Assembly: GCF_015668195.1 (NCBI RefSeq)
Contig: NZ_JADPFC010000001.1
Span: 806,001 to 870,000, forward strand
DNA: 64,000 nucleotides
Source of the DNA: Romboutsia_C sp015668195
GTDB taxonomy: Bacteria > Bacillota > Clostridia > Peptostreptococcales > Peptostreptococcaceae
Direction: 5' to 3'
In this document: positions 1 through 7,409 of the stretch, piece after piece
Numbering within the stretch: the first letter of the stretch is position 1
Layout: each line of letters begins with the position of its first letter
Made by a program: the position numbers and the translations under genes
Notes under the pieces: model-generated
What the model was told of the DNA's origin: nothing
The model's database searches: none
The model's input: the letters and a program-made list of their open reading frames with translations, nothing else

Positions 1-542
1 GTTATAATTTTTAATCTATCGAAATATTTATCTGTATCTTGATAAGATATTGAATCTGTAGAAATTGAATAATTACCATATAAAATATATAAAAATTCAT
101 ATAATAAGGCTTTTGAGTTTAATATATATAGTTGGGGTTCTTTGCTATATACTTCATATAATTTATTTAAAGTGTTTTTTAATTTATTTACAGTAACATC
201 ATCAATATTATCAAGTAATTCTCTGTAATTAATATGTAACTCACTTATATTAGGTATATTTTCTTCTAAAAACTTATACGGAATTTGAAGAACTATAGAT
301 TCATTACTATCAGGACAAATAGCTGAATGAACTTGCTTTGGATTTAATATTATTAAATCATTTGATTTTAAACTCAATTTTTCATTGTCTATAAAAAGAT
401 CAAAACTTCCATTAAGTATAAGAATAACTTCAAGACTATAATGCCAGTGTTTAGCTGTAAAACTTCCGTTATCAACAGATAGATACAGCTTTACACCTAT
501 ATCATCATGGATATTTACTGATTCATGTTTAAGTGTATTCAT
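1..542 (-). CDS. AraC-family regulator, N-terminal cupin part (cut by window start)
   Basis: The minus strand is open from an ATG at 540-542 to the window edge, giving about 180 residues with no stop. A Shine-Dalgarno (AGGAGTC on the minus strand) lies just upstream. The start MNTLKHESVN is followed by a cupin-like sensory domain containing KHWHYSLEV and LIILNPKQVHSA, the usual ligand-binding half of AraC-type sugar regulators. The helix-turn-helix half would lie beyond the window, so AraC membership is inferred from the cupin arrangement alone. A regulator of carbohydrate use would fit the decayed sugar-permease fragment about 1 kb away, but that link is only inference. Confidence 0.75.
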   Translation of the reverse strand, partial: MNTLKHESVNIHDDIGVKLYLSVDNGSFTAKHWHYSLEVILILNGSFDLFIDNEKLSLKSNDLIILNPKQVHSAICPDSNESIVLQIPYKFLEENIPNISELHINYRELLDNIDDVTVNKLKNTLNKLYEVYSKEPQLYILNSKALLYEFLYILYGNYSISTDSISYQDTDKYFDRLKII

Positions 543-933
543 AATAGACTCCTAAATAAAACAATTTTTTTGATTTTTCCTAAATATCTGATATATATAA
601 ATATTATCATAGATACTAAAAAAAAATAAATGAAAAATGTTATTGAGTTGATGTTCTTTGAAGTTTTTTTATAAGCAGATGTTTTAAATGGTGTCATTGG
701 AATTATTAATACTGGACTTATTGTAAAATATATAATAAGCGCCCTATAGAATCTAACTCTACGGAACGTTTATTGTATAGAAAAACAAATTAGCATAAAA
801 TTATATATGTGATTGCAACAAATGTATAGTAGCAAAGTTTAGTTAGATATAAGCTAGATGATATTAGGTAGCGGCATTTTGTAAAGCAAATTATTAAATA
901 ATAGATTATTACGGAATATATAGGAGATAAGTT
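543..933. other. Gene-free stretch, possible coding debris near 670-755
   Basis: No intact gene is visible. It must hold the promoters of the two genes that diverge from it. Around 677-755 the plus strand reads ADVLNGVIGIINTGLIV followed by a stop, which has the look of a transporter fragment but is too short and interrupted to assign. No riboswitch or tRNA fold was recognised. Confidence 0.4.
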
Positions 934-1284
934 ATGGATAAATCAAGAAAAAAAGAATTAATACAACAATACAAAGAAATGAAACCAGAGATGGGTGTAT
1001 ATATGTTTAAGTCTATAAATACAAATACTGTTTATTTAGGTTGTGACAAAAACATAAAAGCAACAATAAATGGTGATAGGTTTAGATTGAATTTAAACAA
1101 TCATAGATGTAAAAAACTTCAAAAAGATTGGAATGAAAACAAAGAAGAGAACTTTGAAATAAAGGTAGTAGAAGTACTTTCTTATGATGAGGATGAAAGT
1201 AAAGTTGATTATAGTGAAGATCTAAAAATATTAAGAGAAATGTGTAAAGATAGATTTACGGATGAAAATGTAGAGGAAATATAG
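934..1284 (+). CDS. GIY-YIG-like small protein
   Basis: This 116-residue protein starts at an ATG with AGGAGA upstream. Residues 20-36 contain GVYMF and TVYLG, which match the paired GIY and YIG elements of GIY-YIG nuclease-fold proteins, followed by a basic region (NNHRCKKLQKDW) that also occurs in small stand-alone members of the family in Firmicutes. The first element is degenerate (GVY rather than GIY) and I cannot identify the full set of catalytic Arg/Glu residues, so nuclease activity is uncertain. It is a single gene with decayed DNA downstream. The role is unknown; fold assignment is moderately sure. Confidence 0.7.
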   Translation: MDKSRKKELIQQYKEMKPEMGVYMFKSINTNTVYLGCDKNIKATINGDRFRLNLNNHRCKKLQKDWNENKEENFEIKVVEVLSYDEDESKVDYSEDLKILREMCKDRFTDENVEEI

Positions 1285-1373
1285 AAAGTAGAATATAAGC
1301 TAATTTAAAAGCTATGATAAATATTGAAGTTATTAGTTATGGTATAATTAAATTAATTAACTAACTCAATAAA

Positions 1374-1601
1374 TTTTATCGTAAAATAGGGTCAACTTTA
1401 GCTTCAACAGTTGCAAGTTATGCCCTAGGGTTAATAGGATACATTGTAGGAGCTGTATCTCTGCTGAAAATATAAGATACTTAAATACAGGTATGATAGT
1501 TGTAACATGTATACTTGAAATTATAGGAATATATTTAAGATTTAATTTAAATAATAAAAAACTCAGCAAATGTATAATGAATTAAAAGAAAGAAGATGAA
1601 G
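1374..1601 (+). pseudogene. Remnant of a GPH-type sugar:cation symporter (C-terminal end)
   Basis: Reading from 1374 gives FYRKIGSTLASTVASYALGL and then GYIVGA, the signature of a late transmembrane segment in glycoside-pentoside-hexuronide symporters. The frame stops at about 1472. A +1 shift near 1463 restores AENIRYLNTGMIVVTCILEI and a further membrane segment, and a second shift near 1570 gives a charged tail MYNELKERR. Two frameshifts and the absence of any upstream coding sequence mark this as a decayed gene of which only the C-terminal fifth survives. The family call rests on motif recall, not on a search. Confidence 0.65.
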
Positions 1602-1607
1602 GGGAGA

Positions 1608-1739
1608 ATAAAAATACGTACTCGTTTTTTACCTAGATTAACAAATTATGAGGTTGAAAAATATTTAGATAAAGAAGATATAAGTATATTTAAAAAAATT
1701 TACTTATATCTTTTTTTACGACTATCAATAGATAGATAA
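1608..1739 (+). pseudogene. Possible creatininase-family N-terminal remnant
   Basis: A frame beginning with ATA at 1608, preceded by a good GGGGAG ribosome binding site, reads KIRTRFLPRLTNYEVEKYLD and then ends after about 43 codons. The first 20 or so residues resemble the beginning of creatininase-family amidohydrolases (LPRLTN-x-E-x-x-x-Y-L). The ATA in place of ATG and the abrupt divergence after KEDI suggest a start-codon mutation plus deletion of the rest. It follows directly on the symporter remnant, as if both once belonged to one operon. The family call is tentative. Confidence 0.4.
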
Positions 1740-1878
1740 AACTTTTCGATTATTATTTAAGTTATATCACAAAATATCTGTATAAAATTAAATATATAGA
1801 GAATTTAGTAATCTAGATTTTCTTGTAAAGTAATGTTACAATGTTTAAAGTTATTGGAATAATAAGGATGTGAACTAG

Positions 1879-3078
1879 ATGAAAAAGAAAGTATTATTTT
1901 TAGCAATTATTTTTATATTTATAATAACAATAGGTAATTGCATTTATTCTAAAAATGATCAACTATCTAAAAGAGAAAAGGTAGAGGACTTTGAGTATGT
2001 GTACAATGCTATCAAAAATGGATATCCTTATCTAGATGTAAATAAGAGACGTAACAATCTAGATTGGCTAGGAAATAAGGATAAATATCTAAAAAGAATT
2101 AAAAATACTAAAAATGACGAAGAATTTATAGAAGAAATGTCATCTATATTATCTGACTTAGATAATAGGCACACTGAATTAATAGATAATAAAAAACGAT
2201 ATGAACTTTTTAAAAAATCATATTCTAATAATAATTGGTATGATTTTCTTGATGATAAAAAAGTGGTAGAGAGATATAATTCTATAAAGCCTAAAATAAA
2301 AATATCAAAGGATATTTTTTTAAAAAAAGAATTAATTTTAAAAGATGTAATTAAGAATAAGGTTGGATACATATATTTACCATCAATGGCATCAAGGAAT
2401 GGATCTACAGATAAAGATCTAAAGATGATTGGAGATTATATTAAAACCTTAGGAAAACACAAAGCTTTAATTATTGATATAAGAGGAAATTTAGGAGGAA
2501 GCGATAGGTATTGGCAAGGAATAGTATCTAAGCTTATAAAAAATGATATTAAAATAAATGGTTATAGAACTTATAGAAATAATAGTAAAATAGTTAAAAG
2601 ATATACTGATGTAAGAAATATAAAGTTAGAACCTATAGAAAATCTACCAATGAATGTAAAGAAGAATGCACCAGAGGAAACTTTAAAAAATTTTAGTGAT
2701 TTTGAAAATACGTCTTATACTATAAAAGCTAATAATGATTTGAAATTTGAAGGCAACATATACTTGCTTGTAGATGAAAAAATATATTCATCATCAGAGT
2801 CATTTTCTATGTTTTGTAAGGAAACTAAATTTGCAACATTAATAGGACAAACTACTGGAGGAGATGGTGGAGGACTAGACCCTGTATTGTTTAAGTTAAA
2901 AAACAGTGGCTTAATAGTTAGGATGGCAAGTGGTATGTATTTAAATAAATATGGTATATGTGATGAAGAATTTAAAACTACTCCAGATTTTAAAATAAAA
3001 GATTGTAAAAGAACTACAAATTTTAAAGATGATAACTGTATAAAAAAGGTATTAGAACTTGAAAATATTAATGATTAA
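1879..3078 (+). CDS. Secreted or membrane-anchored S41-family (C-terminal processing type) serine protease
   Basis: This 399-residue protein begins with an N-terminal hydrophobic segment (residues 4-22) that serves as signal peptide or anchor. Residues about 160-370 form a peptidase S41 domain: KVGYIYLPSM, then ALIIDIRGNLGGSDRYW (about 196-212), then GNIYLLVDEKIYSSSESF (about 292-309) holding the likely serine nucleophile around 304-306, then IGQTTGGDGGG. No PDZ domain is evident in the shortened N-terminal half, so it resembles the interphotoreceptor-retinoid-binding-like S41 subgroup rather than classic CtpA. It stands alone with decayed DNA on both sides. Substrate unknown. Confidence 0.85.
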   Translation: MKKKVLFLAIIFIFIITIGNCIYSKNDQLSKREKVEDFEYVYNAIKNGYPYLDVNKRRNNLDWLGNKDKYLKRIKNTKNDEEFIEEMSSILSDLDNRHTELIDNKKRYELFKKSYSNNNWYDFLDDKKVVERYNSIKPKIKISKDIFLKKELILKDVIKNKVGYIYLPSMASRNGSTDKDLKMIGDYIKTLGKHKALIIDIRGNLGGSDRYWQGIVSKLIKNDIKINGYRTYRNNSKIVKRYTDVRNIKLEPIENLPMNVKKNAPEETLKNFSDFENTSYTIKANNDLKFEGNIYLLVDEKIYSSSESFSMFCKETKFATLIGQTTGGDGGGLDPVLFKLKNSGLIVRMASGMYLNKYGICDEEFKTTPDFKIKDCKRTTNFKDDNCIKKVLELENIND

Positions 3079-3098
3079 ATAATAATCAAAATCTACCT

Positions 3099-3224
3099 AA
3101 CGTTACTTTCTTAGTTGGAAAAATGAAAGAGGAAAATCAACACTTTTAGAAGCTGTAGAAGTGGGTTAGGGATTTAATCTAGATGTTAGGATAAAGTACT
3201 ATTTTATAAGAAGTAACTTTTAAT
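3099..3224 (+). pseudogene. Remnant of an AAA-type ATPase (Walker A region)
   Basis: The plus strand from 3099 reads NVTFLVG and, after a one-base shift near 3122, NERGKSTLLEAVEVG, stop, GFNLDVRIKYYF. This matches the beginning of the AAA/ABC-like ATPases whose Walker A is FLVGENGSGKSTLLEA followed by GFN. The frameshift, the in-frame stop at about 3168 and the end of similarity within 45 codons show a decayed fragment. Confidence 0.6.
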
Positions 3225-3452
3225 AATGTATGCTATGTTTATTAATACTAATACTTTAAATATATAGAAATTATCTTAATTACCAATGTAGTATCTATCT
3301 ATACAAAAGGGAATAGAGCTAGAATACATAGATGAGACAAAAGGAACTGATTACATCTTCTCTTTGTTTTTGTGTTCAAGTAATTTTTCAGTAATTGTTA
3401 TTTGTAAAAAAGAGCCAATAATTATAAATGAAAATTAGATTAATAAAAGGAT
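3225..3452. other. Non-coding spacer between two gene remnants
   Basis: I see no open frame with a start and ribosome binding site, no hairpin with a T-tract and no RNA motif here. It is probably decayed DNA like its flanks. Confidence 0.4.
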
Positions 3453-3650
3453 GTAATTGTAATAGATAAAAAGAAAGTACCTGTAAAAATGGTTGATATA
3501 GTATCACTAAAATTAATAAAAGAAAGTAGTGTTCTATATGTAACTGTAAAAATAAGTAGTCATTATGATGCTTGTAGATTAGTGGAGAATTTTTTAGTAG
3601 ATAGTGATAGAGAAAAGTTTGAAGTAGCATGTTTAGATATAAAAAATTAG
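3453..3650 (+). pseudogene. Remnant of a RadC/JAB-domain protein
   Basis: The frame from 3453 reads KVPVKMVDIVSLKLIKESS, then ISSHYDACRLVENFLVDSDR and EKFEVACLDIKN, and stops at 3650. This is the N-terminal part of the RadC/JAB (MPN+) domain typical of stand-alone JAB proteins (motif ISSPxDAxxLVxxFLxDxDRE-x-F). The metal-binding HxH...D half is missing. The fragment has no proper start: the ATG at 3451 runs straight into a stop. Stand-alone JAB proteins are common on mobile elements, so this may be debris of an integrated element. Confidence 0.65.
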
Positions 3651-3882
3651 GAAGTTATCATAGAAGTTGTAAGTATATATAATAAGTAATTTTTGTATAG
3701 TATAGTAATAAAAGGTAATTATATATAAGTCTAAAAAGTTTTAAAAAACATAAAATTTTTTATAACAGATTTGTAACTAAAAACCTGTTGAAAGTTTAAT
3801 GTTATATGTTTTATACTACAAAAGTCGACACGTAAAAATAAATTAATTTAAGAATAAAATTTTATATCGGAGGATAAAATAT

Positions 3883-4755
3883 ATGATAAAACGTATAATT
3901 CCAGTAATACTATCTGCAACATTACTTATGACAGGCTGTACAAACACTAAATCAGAAACAAGCGATACTATAGAATCAACAAAACTTACGTATTCTAATT
4001 TAATAGATGAAAAAACTCAAAATGAGATAAGAGATATATTAATAGAAAATAAAATAGATAAAAAACAAGCAGATTATTTTATTAAACTTGTGCAAAATTA
4101 TAATGATAAATCAGATATAAATAAGTTAAAAACATCTAAGCAAGATTTTACAACTATAAAAACTCAGCAAGTTCCGTATGATGAATTATATCTAGATGAA
4201 AAATGGGACTTTAATAAATTGAACTATATGGATTTTAACTGTAGATTAACTGCATTTTCAATATTTAAAAATTTCATTAAATCAGAAGATAAATTTATAG
4301 GTGATTCCACTTCATTAATGTTTGATAAAGATGCAATAAATGATAATCCTATGAGTAAATTTAGCAAAGAAGATATAGATAAATTTACTAATTTATATGC
4401 AGCTGTAAAAGTGAAAAATACACAAGATATAAATAAGCATGCAGAAACTATAAAGAAAGAATGGGAAAAAAGAAAAATATCATTTGTAGGTAATAAAAAT
4501 ATATCAATGATAAATGTATTTTTACATTCACCAGAAGATAGTGAGGTATTTGTAGGACATGCAGGTATTTTGTTACAAACAAAAGATGGATTATTATTTA
4601 TTGAAAAATATGCACCATCTTTACCATTCCAAGTTTCTAAATTTAAAAATAAATTAGAACTAAAAAAATATTTAATGGATAGATTGGATAATGATACATC
4701 TGGTAATGGTTCATCAAAACCAATAATAATGGAAAATAATGAGTTAATTAAATAG
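3883..4755 (+). CDS. DUF4300-family lipoprotein
   Basis: This 290-residue protein has a lipoprotein signal peptide ending in LLMTGC, with the lipidated cysteine at position 19. The start is an ATG behind a clear CGGAGGA site. Following a Ser/Thr-rich linker, LTYSNLIDEKTQNEIRD and the later NCRLTAFSIFKNFI resemble the DUF4300 family of Gram-positive surface lipoproteins. C-terminal features include HSPEDSEVFVGHAGILL and FIEKYAPSLPFQ. Function of the family is not known to me. It is monocistronic, ending at the hairpin terminator at 4824. Confidence 0.7.
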   Translation: MIKRIIPVILSATLLMTGCTNTKSETSDTIESTKLTYSNLIDEKTQNEIRDILIENKIDKKQADYFIKLVQNYNDKSDINKLKTSKQDFTTIKTQQVPYDELYLDEKWDFNKLNYMDFNCRLTAFSIFKNFIKSEDKFIGDSTSLMFDKDAINDNPMSKFSKEDIDKFTNLYAAVKVKNTQDINKHAETIKKEWEKRKISFVGNKNISMINVFLHSPEDSEVFVGHAGILLQTKDGLLFIEKYAPSLPFQVSKFKNKLELKKYLMDRLDNDTSGNGSSKPIIMENNELIK

Positions 4756-4823
4756 AGTAAATTGAAAGTTTCAACTTAATTTCTTTAGATATATAATGTT
4801 CGTTTCCAACATTGAAATTCACG

Positions 4824-4860
4824 AAAAAGGTATTGACTAAATCGTCAATACCTTTTATTT
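4824..4860 (+). terminator. Rho-independent terminator after the DUF4300 lipoprotein
   Basis: A 12-bp stem (AAAGGTATTGAC paired with GTCAATACCTTT) with a short loop is followed by a T-rich run. Confidence 0.85.
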
Positions 4861-5185
4861 ATATATATGTGAACTTAGATATAATGATTTTTATGATAAA
4901 AAGTGCTTAAAATAGGAGCATTTTCTAAATTATTAACAATTAGAATTAGCATGTTAATATATATTCATATGTGTCTTCTTTTGTAAGTATTGCTAAAACT
5001 CAAGTGTTAAGTAAAGCAGATACTAATGAAATGATATTTTTACTTCCTTTAATTGTAATAAATTCTTAATAATATAAAATAGGACTAAATTTAATGTCTT
5101 GATAATAAGAATGAAAAAATGATATGCTAAGTATTAGATAAAATTAAGAATTTAAGTAATATAAATGGGTTTGAGGTGGTATTAG
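4861..5185. other. Gene-free stretch upstream of the LytTR/AgrC pair
   Basis: It presumably holds the promoter of the response regulator gene. A frame around 4962-5069 reads SIAKTQVLSKADTNEMIFLL, then PLIVINS and stop. It lacks a start codon and may be the tail of a lost membrane protein. I looked for an agrB/agrD-like peptide system that would match the AgrC-like kinase and did not find one. Confidence 0.4.
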
Positions 5186-5896
5186 TTGATAAAAATAGCA
5201 ATATGTGAAGATGAAAAAGAACAACAAGGGTTGTTGAAAACATATATAGATCAAATATTTGAGGGATTAGCTCTTAAATATAAGTTGGAGGTATTTAATT
5301 CGGGGGAAGCATTACTTGAAAGCTATCAAAAAGATACTGACGTACTTTTATTAGATATACAAATGGGGCAAATCAATGGAATGGATACTGCCAGAAAAAT
5401 CAGAACGTTAGATGATAAAGTAGAAATTATATTCATTACATCATTAATAGAATACGCACTAGAAGGCTATGAGGTAAGAGCTTATAGATATTTAATAAAA
5501 CCAGTGAAATATGAAAGTCTAAAAGAAAATATAATAAATTGCATAAAAGAAGTGGATATAAAAAATAAATATATTATAGTAAAAGAACAAGGTAATCAAA
5601 TTAAATTAGATATAAATGAAATAACTTATGTAGAAGTACAAAAAGAAACTATAATTATACATACTTTAAATGAGGTTTATAAAACTAAGGGAACAATGAA
5701 TAATATTGAAAAGGAGATAGATTGTAGCAGATTTTTCAGATGTCACAAAAGCTTTTTAGTTAACCTAGAGCATGTAAAAAGTATAAAACAGTATGTTGCA
5801 ATACTTGAAAATAGTGAGGAAGTACCTGTTAGTAGGTATAGATTTAAGGAGACAAAAGATAAATTTTTTGATTTAATAGAGGCTAAGTTATGTTAG
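5186..5896 (+). CDS. LytTR-type response regulator
   Basis: This 236-residue protein uses a TTG start with GAGGTGG upstream. The receiver domain (1-120) carries the acidic pair in CEDE, the phosphoacceptor Asp57 in LLLDIQMG and the Lys in LIKPV. A LytTR DNA-binding domain follows (about 135-232), with FFRCHKSFLVNLEHVKSI and the VPVSRYRFKE end typical of AgrA-like regulators. It overlaps the next gene, the AgrC-like kinase, by 7 bases, so the two are translationally coupled. The nearest downstream target is the FtsX-type exporter at 7410-10696, which is a reasonable but unproven regulon. Confidence 0.9.
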   Translation: MIKIAICEDEKEQQGLLKTYIDQIFEGLALKYKLEVFNSGEALLESYQKDTDVLLLDIQMGQINGMDTARKIRTLDDKVEIIFITSLIEYALEGYEVRAYRYLIKPVKYESLKENIINCIKEVDIKNKYIIVKEQGNQIKLDINEITYVEVQKETIIIHTLNEVYKTKGTMNNIEKEIDCSRFFRCHKSFLVNLEHVKSIKQYVAILENSEEVPVSRYRFKETKDKFFDLIEAKLC

Positions 5897-7227
5897 GTTT
5901 TTATAGAGCTTTGAGTATTATAAATATGCTTATGTTCATGTTTTGTTTTTTTATGCTAATGAATAAAATAAGTTATGCTTATAAAGATAAAATTAATATT
6001 AAATCACCATCAATTTTATTACTAGTTATATGGTTGGTCGTAAGAGGTATACCTTTTGGATTTGTAGCACTACAAATTTTAATCAGTATAGTTTTAATAT
6101 TAGTTTTAATTTGTAAAGTTATTTATAAAATAGATATAATAAAATCTATCATTTATTCTGTAATGTATAGTTTAATATATATATTGATAGAATGTAGTAT
6201 TTATTGGTTTTTATTAATAACGTTTAAATATATGGGTTATTATATATATATATTGAATCTCGGAATAAATTTTTTAATTATTTTTTTATGTATTTATTTT
6301 CTTGATAAGCTAGAAGAGTTTTATAAAAATAACAAGTATTATTTATATATATGTTTAACCATAATCGTTAATATATTTATAATTGTACTTCTAAATATGT
6401 CAACTTCAAAAATAAGTGATTTGTATAGTATAGTAATAAAAAATAATATTGAATATAACAATATTGTATATACGGTTAAGATATCTAGTTTTATGGAATA
6501 TGTATTTCCTTATATCTTATCTATAACAAACATAATTTTGATATTTATTTTTATAAATTCTGTAAAGTCAGAAAAAGAAAAAGCAAAAAAGGAACTTGCA
6601 AATGAAAAGTTAGATATGCAATATAAATACTTTTTAATAGTAAAAGAATCACAAGAAAAAATGAAACGAATATATCATGATATGAATAATCACATGGAAA
6701 ATATAAAATCATTAAAAAATAGTAGTGAAGATGTAAATAAATATATTAACAATATAGAAGATGAAGTAAAAGAAACTAAAAATATTTATAACACAGGAAA
6801 TGTACTACTAGATATTATCTTTCATGAAAAAAGCAAAATATGTATAGAAAATGGTATAGATTTTAATGTAGGTATAGATTTTAGTAAATGTGAATTTATA
6901 GAGATGATTGATATAAGTAGTATATTTTCAAATTTAATAGATAATGCAATAGAAGCATGTAACAAAATTGATGATAATAATATAGAAAAATATATAATTA
7001 TAAAAAGCACTTTTATAAAAGGGTACTATGTAGTCAGATGTGAAAATAGCAAGACAAATAAAGTAATAATTAAAAATAATAAGATTTTTACATCTAAAAA
7101 AGATAAATTCTTTCATGGGATAGGTCTTGAAAGTATAAAGTCTTCAATAAAAAAATACAATGGAGAATTAAAATTTAAGGATAATGAGTATAAATTTATA
7201 GCTACTATTTATATACCAGTTGAATAA
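5890..7227 (+). CDS. AgrC-like sensor histidine kinase (GHKL ATPase)
   Basis: The 445-residue protein has about six transmembrane segments in residues 5-225, then a cytoplasmic helix and a phosphoacceptor region YHDMNNHMENIKSLK. A GHKL ATPase domain follows, with a clear N box (NLIDNAIEAC) and a G-box (GIGLESIKSS). This layout (polytopic sensor, HD-x-x-NH phosphoacceptor, GHKL ATPase) is that of peptide-sensing AgrC/ComD kinases, HPK10 family. It partners the preceding LytTR regulator. No peptide precursor gene is visible nearby, so the ligand could be an antimicrobial peptide or a signal made elsewhere. Confidence 0.9.
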   Translation: MLGFYRALSIINMLMFMFCFFMLMNKISYAYKDKINIKSPSILLLVIWLVVRGIPFGFVALQILISIVLILVLICKVIYKIDIIKSIIYSVMYSLIYILIECSIYWFLLITFKYMGYYIYILNLGINFLIIFLCIYFLDKLEEFYKNNKYYLYICLTIIVNIFIIVLLNMSTSKISDLYSIVIKNNIEYNNIVYTVKISSFMEYVFPYILSITNIILIFIFINSVKSEKEKAKKELANEKLDMQYKYFLIVKESQEKMKRIYHDMNNHMENIKSLKNSSEDVNKYINNIEDEVKETKNIYNTGNVLLDIIFHEKSKICIENGIDFNVGIDFSKCEFIEMIDISSIFSNLIDNAIEACNKIDDNNIEKYIIIKSTFIKGYYVVRCENSKTNKVIIKNNKIFTSKKDKFFHGIGLESIKSSIKKYNGELKFKDNEYKFIATIYIPVE

Positions 7228-7337
7228 AAATTTAATAGGATTATTAATTTAGTAAACTTGCAAGTTAGGATTTAGTATGCTAGTTATCGGTGAAAAAATA
7301 CCACTTGTCGGACTTATATTGAATCGAAATTTTAAAG

Positions 7338-7374
7338 ATGTTACCTTTTATACAGAGAAGGTAGCATTTTTTTA
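7338..7374 (+). terminator. Terminator after the AgrC-like kinase
   Basis: A 10-bp stem (ATGTTACCTT with AAGGTAGCAT, one G-T pair) followed by seven T residues separates the two-component pair from the ABC permease gene, although the spacing before the next start is only about 35 bases. Confidence 0.8.
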
Positions 7375-7409
7375 TACGATGATTTAGTACAAGAAGAGGA
7401 GGTAAAGTT

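Noticed and set aside
4861..5185. Search for an agrD/agrB-type autoinducer gene
   Set aside because: No frame with a start, binding site and cysteine-containing short peptide was found.
7277..7387. Possible small peptide gene (36 codons) between the AgrC-like kinase and the ABC permease
   Set aside because: Tempting as a signal peptide for the kinase, but it runs through the terminator hairpin and has only a weak AGGA upstream.
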